Shown: positions 8,570-17,143 of the stretch, one piece after another
Layout: each line of letters opens with the position of its first letter
Position numbering within the stretch: the first letter of the stretch is position 1
Source: a bacterium
Lineage (GTDB): Bacteria > Zhuqueibacterota > Zhuqueibacteria > Residuimicrobiales > Krinioviventaceae
Direction of reading: 5' to 3'
Length of the DNA stretch: 64,000 nt
Assembly: GCA_029561455.1 (NCBI GenBank)
Contig: JAKQIY010000065.1
Span: 317,608 to 381,607 of the forward strand
Program-made: the position numbers and the translations under genes
The notes under the pieces: generated by a model
Told to the model about the DNA's origin: nothing
Database searches by the model: none
Seen by the model: only the letters and a program-made list of their open reading frames with translations

Positions 8570-9166
8570 TTACAACACCACAAACACAGATAAACCGACG
8601 GAAATAAGAAATATTGTCCGGGGATCATCAAATACCGGTCCGTTCGGCAGCATGTGGATTACTTGCGCATTAACGCGCAACAGGGCGGTCTTGCTGATTC
8701 CTGTACGCGTTCCCAGCCCCCCCGATATAACCGGACCTGAATAGGTTTTACCGGAAGGATCATCTTTTTGAGTAAAGCCGTCTATCCAGAAACCGACCAG
8801 GCCGGTTGCATAGACGCCCGGCGCGGTTCCCAATTCCCGGCCCCGCTGCCGGCGTTGTAAATAATCATCGGGTACGACGTCAAAAATACGGTATGAAAAT
8901 CCGCCCATTAAAATTGAAGAAACGTTTACATCATCATGCTGAAAATTAACCCGTACCAGCGGCTGAAATTCCGTTGCCAGTTTTCTGCTCATGTAATAGC
9001 CAACCACCCATTGTAAATCCAGGTCGCTGCCGCTGCTATCTTTTTCGGAATAAGCACGGAAAGAAAACATGCCGCCCGTATCAACAGCGCCCTTGCGCTG
9101 GGCAAACAACAAATTACCGGCAAACAGTATAATTATTAAAAAAAGCATCAATGTACGCTTGAACAT
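8570..9166 (-). CDS. Predicted outer-membrane beta-barrel protein
   Basis: About 198 residues from the ATG at 9166, which has a GGAGG site five bases upstream (the longer frame to 9184 lacks one). A signal peptide ends near LLFAQ. The mature part alternates short hydrophobic strands with charged loops (GMFSFRAYSE, WVVGYYMSRKLATEFQPLVRVNF, VYATGLVGFWIDG) and ends in a hydrophobic aromatic strand, as outer-membrane barrels of about eight strands do. No family was recognised. It lies in the envelope cluster, 100 bases from the YjbH-like gene. Confidence 0.62.
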   Translation of the reverse strand: MFKRTLMLFLIIILFAGNLLFAQRKGAVDTGGMFSFRAYSEKDSSGSDLDLQWVVGYYMSRKLATEFQPLVRVNFQHDDVNVSSILMGGFSYRIFDVVPDDYLQRRQRGRELGTAPGVYATGLVGFWIDGFTQKDDPSGKTYSGPVISGGLGTRTGISKTALLRVNAQVIHMLPNGPVFDDPRTIFLISVGLSVFVVL

Positions 9167-9426
9167 ACTACCTCCACATACCAAACTTGTCCTAAATTCA
9201 GACGGCGTTATGAAATTACACTTGTAAATATATGCAATTTTACTGAATTAATCAAATTATGCAGAAATTAAAATGTTTTCGTTACCCTATCGCTCAGAGC
9301 TTGCCTGATGTTTGCCTGCAATATTTTAAAATATTAAATTTGCATATACCGGCGAACCAAATTTAAGTCAGAATCAACAACAGAATACCGGTTAAATCGA
9401 TAATAGAATAAAGAGAGTATAGAAAA

Positions 9427-10203
9427 CTACAAATTTTGCAATTCATTCAGCCGGGTATTGAGCACATCGAGATAATGCAGTGACCGCTGCATAAACCGGG
9501 GATTCTTTAATGTTTTCATGCGCAATAAATATTCAGCTTCAATGATCTGCTTCATCAGGTCGTCTTTAAGTATGATCTTGAAAGGGCAATCCGGGTAACG
9601 TTCCCAGAAATCATCATACAGAACAAATGGGGCCGGTATTACATCCCAAAACTCGCGCCACTTTTTTGTCGAAGAGTCAGTCAGGGCAAGTTCAATGGTT
9701 TTATTTATTTTTACTTCATTATTCTTTTTAATATACTCGACCATACCGGAGTATTTTGTGTACAAACGCTGTAACAAGGTCTTACGTTTTTCCAGGTCTT
9801 TTTCTTCATCGATCTGTCTTTGAATATGCCGAACTTCGGAAAGCCATGAATTTTCATCAAAATCAATTTTCTGTAATTTATAACGCAGTTCCAGCCGGGT
9901 CCAGGAGCCAATGGGGTTATCATTATAAACGGCAGGTGCATATTCTACCTTGCGCGAAAAACTTACAGCGGCGCTGTCCAGATCCTCGCTGCCGGACGAG
10001 CGTAAAATATTTACTTCCAGCGGTTTTCCATCTTTATCGACAAAGACGCCCACCAGCACATCACCCTCAACTTTATTGAGTTGTGCGCTGAGTGGGTAAT
10101 CCAATTCCCCATCAAAGAGCACTTTGGGCGCCTTGTAATCCCCTTTAGTTGTGGCGCAGCCGCAAATTAAACTGCATAACAGCAGGATGCCATACCGCGC
10201 CAC
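9427..10203 (-). CDS. Lipoprotein with a TonB C-terminal-like domain and helical tail
   Basis: The signal ends in a lipobox (Leu-Ile-Cys-Gly-Cys, Cys at 16). Residues about 35-110 match the TonB C-terminal domain well: YPLSAQLNKVEGDVLVGVFV, DKDGKPLEVNILRSSGSEDLD and a closing strand WTRLELRYKL. Unlike usual TonB there is no transmembrane helix or proline-rich spacer, and about 150 residues of charged helical sequence follow. The start is uncertain: the GTG at 10203 lacks a good ribosome site; an ATT further upstream behind GAGGG would add a more basic signal start. It lies 37 bases after the FadL-like barrel gene, suggesting joint work at the envelope. Confidence 0.72.
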   Translation of the reverse strand: MARYGILLLCSLICGCATTKGDYKAPKVLFDGELDYPLSAQLNKVEGDVLVGVFVDKDGKPLEVNILRSSGSEDLDSAAVSFSRKVEYAPAVYNDNPIGSWTRLELRYKLQKIDFDENSWLSEVRHIQRQIDEEKDLEKRKTLLQRLYTKYSGMVEYIKKNNEVKINKTIELALTDSSTKKWREFWDVIPAPFVLYDDFWERYPDCPFKIILKDDLMKQIIEAEYLLRMKTLKNPRFMQRSLHYLDVLNTRLNELQNL

Positions 10204-10240
10204 TATTATACCAAATCGTCTTTTAATATTACCCTCGCAA

Positions 10241-11638
10241 TCAGAATCTGATGGATAAGGTACCGACCAGTTTATTAAAAGTTACCTTTTCAAGAGTTGG
10301 AGAATATGTCAAATTATCGGTGGTTTCACGTTCCCAACTGCCATGCGTCAAGCCGAAATCAACCATCACCTGCTTGTCCAGCATCAGGCTGGCGCCGGCA
10401 GTCAGGTATTCCTTGTCCGGCGTTACATTTGTATACTTGTACGCCGAAGGATCGTTATAGTATCCCGCCCGCACCCGCGCCTTGATGACCGGCACATACA
10501 CTTCGGCGCCGAGTCTTATTCTGGTAACCGATTGCAGCTCTTTTTTGATTTTGCTGTTTATATCGGCCTTGCTGACACCATAACTGGGGGCGTCGGTCTT
10601 GAATTTAGCTTGCGTCCAGTCTTTGAACTCGACGCTGCCGGAAAGCAGTATATTGATCAGTTTGAATGAACCGCCGACCGCCAGGGCATAAGGCTCAACA
10701 AATTTGTATTTGATGCCTTCGCCGCTTTGTTCATCGACATATTGTTCATCAGCCAAATCATAGGTTTCGGTTATGGTTTGTGACCAGCTTTCATTTATAG
10801 AATACTGCGTTGGGAAAACAACCGTGGCGCCGAGCCGGATTGCCCGGTTCATCTGGTACAATACGCCCATCTTTAAACTGGCGGCGCTGAAATCGGAAAC
10901 AATACTCTGGTCGAAAACCCAGTTATTCAGGTCCGACAAAATCCGGTAACCCAGCGAATCGTCATACGGGGGGGTATTATAATAATCATATATATCCGAT
11001 TCAATGAATTTCAGATTGTAATCATCCTTGCCGCCGATAAAATTCAGCGAAGCGCCCAGCATGACATTTTTTTGTACTTCCAAAGCGCCGGAGAGGGTGA
11101 ACTGATTCAAACTGCCCTCTTCGATAATAGATTCGTCCTGTTGCAAATCGCCATAAATATCTGTAGCATATTCATCACCCCAAATCGGCATAACATTGTC
11201 GGCATACGCGGTATAATCCTTGTTAAAGCCGGTTATTTCCAGGGCGGTATCGAAATCCCTTATTTTATTATAGCCAACGCCAAATACCAGACTGCCCTGG
11301 TACGTGGGCACCGGGAACACAAACCCGATCGAATTAAGCCGCGTGAAACTGGTCTCGCCTTTCATGTCAGTCGCTAAAAAAGTTGCATTATTGGCATACT
11401 TGTTATGAGAAAAACCGATATTCATTTCCATACGGCGTAACTGTCCCAGGCCGGCGGGGTTCCAGTAGATTGCGGAATAATCATCGGCAACGCCGAGGAA
11501 TGCGCCGCCCATACCCATTGCCCGCGCCCCGATACCGGTCTCTTCACCCAGGAAGAATATTTCCTCTTGGGCAAATAATGTTGTAACACCTGCCAGCGCT
11601 ATCATTATCGTCAATATAAATAAACTCTTGCCTTGCAT
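10241..11638 (-). CDS. PorV/FadL-like outer-membrane beta-barrel protein
   Basis: A 465-residue protein with a signal peptide (cleavage near LFAQ) and an N-terminal GIGARAMGMGGAFLGVADD followed by YWNPAGLG. These are the standard opening of OmpP1/FadL/PorV barrels, where the N-terminus plugs the pore. Repeated amphipathic strands follow, and the chain ends in LVGTLSIRF with a terminal Phe, typical for insertion by the Bam machinery. A very good AAAGGAG site lies six bases before the ATG. It lies directly upstream of the TonB-domain lipoprotein gene. Possible roles: transport of hydrophobic compounds, or an assembly partner. The substrate is not visible. Confidence 0.85.
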   Translation of the reverse strand: MQGKSLFILTIMIALAGVTTLFAQEEIFFLGEETGIGARAMGMGGAFLGVADDYSAIYWNPAGLGQLRRMEMNIGFSHNKYANNATFLATDMKGETSFTRLNSIGFVFPVPTYQGSLVFGVGYNKIRDFDTALEITGFNKDYTAYADNVMPIWGDEYATDIYGDLQQDESIIEEGSLNQFTLSGALEVQKNVMLGASLNFIGGKDDYNLKFIESDIYDYYNTPPYDDSLGYRILSDLNNWVFDQSIVSDFSAASLKMGVLYQMNRAIRLGATVVFPTQYSINESWSQTITETYDLADEQYVDEQSGEGIKYKFVEPYALAVGGSFKLINILLSGSVEFKDWTQAKFKTDAPSYGVSKADINSKIKKELQSVTRIRLGAEVYVPVIKARVRAGYYNDPSAYKYTNVTPDKEYLTAGASLMLDKQVMVDFGLTHGSWERETTDNLTYSPTLEKVTFNKLVGTLSIRF

Positions 11639-11684
11639 TTATTTCTCCTTTCATCCCTGTTCGGCAGAACCGGTTATTTTTTTA

Positions 11685-12773
11685 CTATCTTTTTCTTCCG
11701 TTGCTTGAACTGCTGCCTGACGATTTGCTGCCGGAAGAGGAACTTCTGCCGCTCGATGAACTGCTGCCCGACGAACTGCCGCTGCTTTTGTTACCGCTAT
11801 AACTGGAGCCGCTGCTTGAGCTTCCGGAATTGCCGGAAGAACGATTGGATGAACTGCTCGAACGCGGCGTATATGACGGACTGCTACTGCGGGTGCGTCT
11901 TTCCACAGTTCTGGAGCGCGACTCGGAGCTGCTGCTGCCGGAATTGCTTTTGGGTCTGGACACCGACTGCCCGGATTCACTGCCTGAACTACCCTGACTT
12001 GGAGTTTTCACAGTTGAGCGACGTACGGTAGACGGGGTGTCCGAGACGCCAGTTCGGCTGCGGCTGGAAGAAACCTCGCCGGAGCGCGTGGTGCGGGCGA
12101 CCGGCTGCCGGATCGATCCGGTTGCGGTATTGTCGTTATTTGTTCTGATCGCTGCCGGTGTTGTTACATTACCGGTTCTGGACGCGCGCGTCGTCGTTCT
12201 GCGGCTGATATTTGTCGACCGGTCGCTGCCGGTATCCATACGGCGCACCGAATTGGGTGGATTTGTGACCAATGTTCTCCTGGAAAAATCGCGTCTTACC
12301 GCCGGTGTATTGTCATGAGAGGAACCTTGTCCGTAATAATAATGCGGGTAATACGAGTTGTGATAATAATGGTGTCCTCCCCAATAGGAAACCGGCGCCC
12401 AGTAATACGGGTCGCGCCAGCCGTAATAATCATAGCCATACCAGGGATCCCAGCGATGATGATACCGCCACCAGTAATAATCGGAACTATAATAAAACGG
12501 ATCATACCGCCAACTATTCCAATAATAGGGATCTGCAAAACCACCGGTTACATAAACATCGTGATCATACTGATGATACACAACCTGGTAATTTGCCGAT
12601 TCATCACTATCCTCATATTGCTCTTCGCTATTTTCATCATACTCGGTATAATAATCATCCTGAGCTGTCGTTTGTAAATTGGGGTTTCCCACACGGGTAT
12701 AACACCCGGCGAGCAGGGCAACAAAAAACAAGCTGCCTGCAATCAATATGAATCTTTTCTTATATAACATCAT
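11685..12773 (-). CDS. Low-complexity lipoprotein, aromatic-rich then Ser/Arg-rich
   Basis: After a lipobox (Leu-Leu-Ala-Gly-Cys, Cys at 24) the mature protein begins Cys-Tyr-Thr-Arg. Three compositional zones follow: an acidic segment (about 35-60), an extraordinary Tyr/Trp/His-rich zone (about 65-150, for example DPYYWNSWRYDPFYY), and about 200 residues of Ser, Arg, Thr and Gly with long serine runs at the end. The last zone must be disordered. Two ATG codons in tandem follow a GGAGG site. It lies 46 bases before the FadL-like barrel gene. Such composition could serve adhesion or surface coating, which is a guess. Function unknown. Confidence 0.78.
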   Translation of the reverse strand: MMLYKKRFILIAGSLFFVALLAGCYTRVGNPNLQTTAQDDYYTEYDENSEEQYEDSDESANYQVVYHQYDHDVYVTGGFADPYYWNSWRYDPFYYSSDYYWWRYHHRWDPWYGYDYYGWRDPYYWAPVSYWGGHHYYHNSYYPHYYYGQGSSHDNTPAVRRDFSRRTLVTNPPNSVRRMDTGSDRSTNISRRTTTRASRTGNVTTPAAIRTNNDNTATGSIRQPVARTTRSGEVSSSRSRTGVSDTPSTVRRSTVKTPSQGSSGSESGQSVSRPKSNSGSSSSESRSRTVERRTRSSSPSYTPRSSSSSNRSSGNSGSSSSGSSYSGNKSSGSSSGSSSSSGRSSSSGSKSSGSSSSNGRKR

Positions 12774-12982
12774 GACCGCCTCCTTCTATAAAAGCGTCCG
12801 GTATATATAATGTAGTGCTATTAATTCTGATATATACCGGTCTGTTGTAACAATATACTAATCGGGTCTTAATCAAGCAATATTTAATTTTATCCTTCTG
12901 TGCCGTTAAACTGTTGCTTCTTTGTCTATTGGACGTATTCTGTATTGTTTTTGTTTACATGAGCAATTAAATTTCATCATGG

Positions 12983-13624
12983 TTATGGCGATTGTTTAAA
13001 ACTGTAAACACAACTGGTCCACATTTCTATATTGCGGTTGTCGGATCGCGCCGGAATATAAGTGCTCTTGTAGGCAGCAGCTACAGCCAGTTCACGGCAT
13101 TCCTCGCTGCCGGTGGTATTTCCGGCCATTACTACATCTACCACCCGTCCGTTTTCATCCACCTTGAGCAGTAACTTGACGCTTCCTTCAACACGTTTTT
13201 TTTGTAACTCTTCAGGATACTCCGGCAGTGTTTGCATCAATGGGCGCGGCGGAATGGTATCGGCCTTGCCAATGGTCAACCCGCTTCTGCCAAAAGGTGA
13301 ATCGCCCAAAGTCCATCGCACATTCGTCTCATCAATAGTATCATCTTCGGGATAGACTTCGTCCGACGGCACCGGAATTACCGGCCGTGAAGGCGCAGGA
13401 TTACCATGCCGCAGCCGCTGTTCGGTCGCCGGAATATCTTCAACTTTTATACTGATTTTTACTGCGGCAAGTTCCGGTTGCTTATTAACGAAACGTTTGG
13501 GGATTATTTGCAGGGTAAAAATTATTAACAAAAGGGTAAAAACAAGCGCTCTCTCGACATGAACCCGGTGGGCAAATTGATAAAGTTTTTCTCTGGTGCT
13601 CATAAAAGGCAAAGCGGCAGTCAT
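12983..13624 (-). CDS. TonB family protein
   Basis: A 213-residue protein with one N-terminal transmembrane segment (about residues 26-42), a short proline-containing spacer (NPAPSRPVIPVPSDEV) and a C-terminal TonB domain (about 130-210) with LPEYPEELQKKRVEGSVKLLL, VDENGRVVDVV and a final strand MWTSCVYSFK. This is the normal TonB plan for transferring inner-membrane energy to outer-membrane receptors. No ExbB/ExbD genes are present nearby. Start at 13624 or at an internal ATG seven codons later cannot be decided. A receptor for it is present in this window at 54-56 kb. Confidence 0.86.
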   Translation of the reverse strand: MTAALPFMSTREKLYQFAHRVHVERALVFTLLLIIFTLQIIPKRFVNKQPELAAVKISIKVEDIPATEQRLRHGNPAPSRPVIPVPSDEVYPEDDTIDETNVRWTLGDSPFGRSGLTIGKADTIPPRPLMQTLPEYPEELQKKRVEGSVKLLLKVDENGRVVDVVMAGNTTGSEECRELAVAAAYKSTYIPARSDNRNIEMWTSCVYSFKQSP

Positions 13625-13789
13625 GGGGATACGGACCGCCGGGCTTCTTTCACTATTATTTATTCAGCATTATAACATATCATTTGAAAATAAATCTGAA
13701 AAATGAGTATTACTTTCTGAACCTGAAAACCATACAATTGTGAGAGCTCTTATAATATGCAGTCCATTCTATCCGGGTTTAGTCACACC

Positions 13790-14545
13790 TCAGATAATTT
13801 CAACAGCGCCGGCGCGAATCCAGCCAATATTACCGTCCGCCAGCTTTATTTCAAGATAATCGCCGCTTTGTTCGGAAACCACTACCTTGACGCCTTCATG
13901 CAATGTAAAAATAATTGTATCACCTTGTGACGGCGAACTGGTGGCGTCTACTTTGTCGACGATCACGATTCCATGCTTTACATGGATATCCGAATTGACT
14001 CTTTGCAGGAATAACAAACTGGTAAACAGTAGCAGGACTAGTACAGGAATAGCGGCAATTTTGGCAACTTTTTTCACAACCATAGACCGGGATAAAATTC
14101 TTACAATAACAAACACAATAAACAGTACATAAAATACCAGCGTAATATAACCCAGGTCGCGTATATTGAAAAGACCGGCCAGCTTATTCCAGAAACGCAC
14201 ATAAAACAATTGCGGCGGTTCATTGATCTTGTCGACAATCCGCAGTTGGGCGATGTCCAGGTTATATTGAATATCAGGGTCGCGGGAATCCAGTCGTTTG
14301 GCGCGTTCATAATTGAGTATACTGCGCCCGACCTGTCCGGTTTTATAATAACTGTTACCCAGATTATAATACAATTCAGCGCTCATATACCCCGTATGCA
14401 GCGCCAATTCATAGTATTCCACAGCTTTATTATAATCGCCGCTTTGATAAAACTCATTGCCCTTGTTAAAATCTGTAACCGCTTTTCCAACTTCAGCTTT
14501 GGGAGCCAGTAACAGAAAAATCCATGCAATCGTTGCTATTTTCAT
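13790..14545 (-). CDS. batE: BatE-like TPR and SH3 protein
   Basis: The 251-residue protein has a signal or anchor segment, tetratricopeptide repeats (about 25-100: YNKAVEYYELALHTGYMSAELYYNLGNSYYKTG), two transmembrane helices (about 128-150 and 165-180) and a C-terminal SH3-like domain (EGVKVVVSEQSGDYLEIKLADGNIGWIRAGAVEII). This is the BatE layout. It is the last gene of the bat operon; its ATG lies one base after the BatD stop. Bat proteins are linked to aerotolerance and envelope stress in Bacteroides and Leptospira; the mechanism is unknown. Confidence 0.87.
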   Translation of the reverse strand: MKIATIAWIFLLLAPKAEVGKAVTDFNKGNEFYQSGDYNKAVEYYELALHTGYMSAELYYNLGNSYYKTGQVGRSILNYERAKRLDSRDPDIQYNLDIAQLRIVDKINEPPQLFYVRFWNKLAGLFNIRDLGYITLVFYVLFIVFVIVRILSRSMVVKKVAKIAAIPVLVLLLFTSLLFLQRVNSDIHVKHGIVIVDKVDATSSPSQGDTIIFTLHEGVKVVVSEQSGDYLEIKLADGNIGWIRAGAVEII

Positions 14546-14546
14546 A

Positions 14547-16388
14547 TTACAATGCTTTTTCCAGGTTGATAATTGCTTCTTTGGCTTTTTTGAACATGTC
14601 CTGCATCTGCTCCCGGCTCATATCGGCTGGAGCAAAACGCTGAAAATCACATACTTGCAGTAATTCCTTATACTCTTGAATCAGAGAATCATCAAGCTGC
14701 CGTTTTTTCAACAATTCTTCCAGTTCATCGCTGATGATACCGGCCTGGGCGAGGTTGAGCTTGTCTGCCGCAAACCCCAGCAAAGCGTGGGATATTTCAG
14801 CGAAAAATTCTTTTTGTGTATTTTCGTCCAGTAAACTTTTAGCGCGGGCCAGTTTTTTCATAGCCATAGTGTTGGCGCGGCGGCTGCGTGCATAAGCAAC
14901 ATTGGCGCTCAGTTTGGTTAAATGACGATTATAACCCACCGCCCCGGCCAGCGCCAGCAGCGGCAATAAAATAGCGGCAAAAAATAAAAACTGGTTGTAA
15001 AATTTAAAACTGCCGGGGATCAAATTCCGGGTCGTCAATTTGATGAACCGTATGTCCTGCCCCACCAGCCGCACCTCTTCCTTGCTCAGACCGGAGCCCA
15101 TAGATACCAGTTCGTCGCTTCCCTTTTCTACTGTTAATACAAATTCCGGGGTGGTCAGGGTTTTGTAAACTTTGCCATAAGGATCAAAATAACTAAACTC
15201 AACAGGCCTGATGCGCTGCTCGCCAGGGAAACGGGGCACCAGCACATATTCAAACGTTTTATTGCCGCTAACGCCATCATTGTTGCGAACAATATTTTCG
15301 GTAGTTTTGGGATCGTATTGCTGAAAGTCCGCAGGGATTACCAAATCCGGTTTGGGGATGATCTTGATGTTACCGGTTCCGGCGATCTTGATCCTTAAAG
15401 TAACAGCTTCGTTGGTTTTTACATGGCTTTTATCCATAGCTGCATCCATATCGAAACGCCCGACGCATCCGGAGAAGTTGGCCGGCTTACCCTCTAGCGG
15501 CAATGGCAGCACATTGATCTCCAGGGGTTGTGAAAATATAGATTTTCGTACAGTGCGGGAGAAAAACGGGTCGTCAAAAAAACTGTCGAATATATCATTA
15601 CTGCGCTTTTGCGTAGAAACACGAATATTGCAATCTATACCCAATGAACCGATGGTTTTTTTACCGGGAGAAGCCGGGAAAAGGATGGTCTTTTTAATAT
15701 CGGCCAGAACGAACTTTTTGCCATTAATCGTCTCTTCCCACACCGGTGGCTGATTGCCGATTTCTATTTCTTCCGCCCAAAAACCGACCGACTCGGGTAG
15801 TTTGTTAATGCCATAATTAGTTAAATTAACCTTGGCGCTTTTGTAAATGCGAAATGAAACTACCACCGGCTCATTCTGGTAAACGGTGCGTTTGGCCGGT
15901 ATCGCTTTGATGAATAAATCTTCACCGGTGTCCACTTCGGAACCCGGTGTGGGCGCCGGGGTGGCCGGAGTCGCCGGAGCCCCTGAATTGATCACTGTTA
16001 TCGTTACCGGCTCGGATGCCGCTTCATTATTTTTATAACTGATCTTGATCGACGGTATGGTACACGTGCCTTCCATTGCGGCGATATAAAAATAAACCTG
16101 TGATTTGGTAACCGACATTCTGCCATTAATGAACTGAATATTTTGGGAATTGCCGCCGCTGCCGGCCAGCTTCAAATAATCACCCAAATCCGGCGGAGCG
16201 GGATAATCCACCTTGTTGGCGCCTTCGCCGGATAGTTCAATGGTAAGCATTAACTGCTGGTTAACGGCAACGGTTGTCCGGTCGACTACTGCACGGATGG
16301 ACAACGGTTCCTGCGCCGGCAAAACACCGCTAAACATAAATATAAACAGAACTGTAATAAAATATATTTGATGATTCCTGTTTTTCAT
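14547..16388 (-). CDS. batD: BatD family protein
   Basis: A 613-residue protein with a signal peptide (cleavage near LPAQ) and a string of immunoglobulin-like beta domains (about 30-440), starting with RAVVDRTTVAVNQQLMLTIEL and including the conserved GSGGNSQNIQFINGRMS block. A single transmembrane segment lies near 475-495, and a helical cytoplasmic tail of about 110 residues ends the chain. This is the BatD oxygen-tolerance family. A GTG at 16403 would overlap batC; the ATG at 16388 with AGGG before it is preferred. It sits between batC (8-base gap) and batE. Confidence 0.9.
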   Translation of the reverse strand: MKNRNHQIYFITVLFIFMFSGVLPAQEPLSIRAVVDRTTVAVNQQLMLTIELSGEGANKVDYPAPPDLGDYLKLAGSGGNSQNIQFINGRMSVTKSQVYFYIAAMEGTCTIPSIKISYKNNEAASEPVTITVINSGAPATPATPAPTPGSEVDTGEDLFIKAIPAKRTVYQNEPVVVSFRIYKSAKVNLTNYGINKLPESVGFWAEEIEIGNQPPVWEETINGKKFVLADIKKTILFPASPGKKTIGSLGIDCNIRVSTQKRSNDIFDSFFDDPFFSRTVRKSIFSQPLEINVLPLPLEGKPANFSGCVGRFDMDAAMDKSHVKTNEAVTLRIKIAGTGNIKIIPKPDLVIPADFQQYDPKTTENIVRNNDGVSGNKTFEYVLVPRFPGEQRIRPVEFSYFDPYGKVYKTLTTPEFVLTVEKGSDELVSMGSGLSKEEVRLVGQDIRFIKLTTRNLIPGSFKFYNQFLFFAAILLPLLALAGAVGYNRHLTKLSANVAYARSRRANTMAMKKLARAKSLLDENTQKEFFAEISHALLGFAADKLNLAQAGIISDELEELLKKRQLDDSLIQEYKELLQVCDFQRFAPADMSREQMQDMFKKAKEAIINLEKAL

Positions 16389-16396
16389 AACCCTGA

Positions 16397-17131
16397 TCAC
16401 CAATCTTTAGATACGGATATATTACCCTGCATCTGCTGCTTGCGGGCTTCTTTCATTTTTTCTTCATCTTCATTCAAAGAATTTAAAATCCGCTCGGCGT
16501 CCTCTTTGGAAATATCCTGCGGTTGAGCCTGCTGTTGTTGCTGCTCTTGTTGTTGCTGTTCGTCCTGCTGCTCCTGATCTTGTTGTTGCTGCTGTTGTTC
16601 CTGTTGTTGCTGATCCTGCTGCTGTTCATCCTGGTTCTGTTGCTGCTGCTGATCCTGGTTTTGCTGTTGTTGCTGCTGTGGATTCTGCTGCTGTTTTTGC
16701 GCTTCATCTTTTAACTTTTTACGTACAAATTCCAGGTTATACTTGGCGTCTTCATCATTCGGATTCAGCTCCAGGGATTTTTTATATGCGGCAATCGCTT
16801 CCGGCAGTTTATTCAACCTGTACAATGAATTACCCATATTATAATAGGACTGCGCCTGTTTCAGCACATCATCGCTGCTTAACGATGCTTCAAATTCCTT
16901 GATCGCTTCTTCGTACTTGTTTTTTTTGTACTGGGCATCGCCGATATTGAACTTGAGCAGCGGTGATTCCGGGGCGTGCACCTGCGCATCAATGTATTTA
17001 TTCAACGCCTCGTCATACATTTCTTCAACGTATAACTTGTTCCCGGCTACTACTTTTCTCCTTAACGCTTGTCCATACACACACTGAAAAGCCGTAAAAA
17101 AAATAATTATAAATATAAATACTCTGTTCAT
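16397..17131 (-). CDS. batC: BatC-like TPR protein with polyglutamine tract
   Basis: Signal peptide (cleavage near VYGQ), then three to four TPR units (about 25-140: YVEEMYDEALNKYIDAQ, KYEEAIKEFEAS, SYYNMGNSLYRLNKLPEAIAAYKKSLELNPND). After these comes a stretch of about 60 residues dominated by glutamine with some Glu, Asp and Asn, and a short acidic-basic tail with KEDAERILNSLNEDEEKMKE, conserved in BatC. Glutamine- or glutamate-rich linkers are usual in BatC; this one is long. It follows batB by 12 bases. Confidence 0.88.
   Translation of the reverse strand: MNRVFIFIIIFFTAFQCVYGQALRRKVVAGNKLYVEEMYDEALNKYIDAQVHAPESPLLKFNIGDAQYKKNKYEEAIKEFEASLSSDDVLKQAQSYYNMGNSLYRLNKLPEAIAAYKKSLELNPNDEDAKYNLEFVRKKLKDEAQKQQQNPQQQQQQNQDQQQQQNQDEQQQDQQQQEQQQQQQDQEQQDEQQQQEQQQQQAQPQDISKEDAERILNSLNEDEEKMKEARKQQMQGNISVSKDW
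16505..16700 (-). repeat. Glutamine-codon low-complexity tract within batC
   Basis: About 200 bases of CAG/CAA-rich sequence with scattered GAA, GAT and AAC codons. On the plus strand it gives long runs of Leu/Cys-like codons, producing spurious open frames. Likely prone to length change by slippage. Confidence 0.85.
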
Positions 17132-17143
17132 AGTTCCATTACT

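Noticed and set aside
11633..12751. Several open frames opposite the Ser-rich lipoprotein
   Set aside because: They arise from low-complexity serine and tyrosine codons read in other frames; the minus-strand frame has a signal peptide, lipobox and strong ribosome site.
16523..16714. Leucine-rich open frame on the plus strand
   Set aside because: It is the antisense of the BatC glutamine tract.
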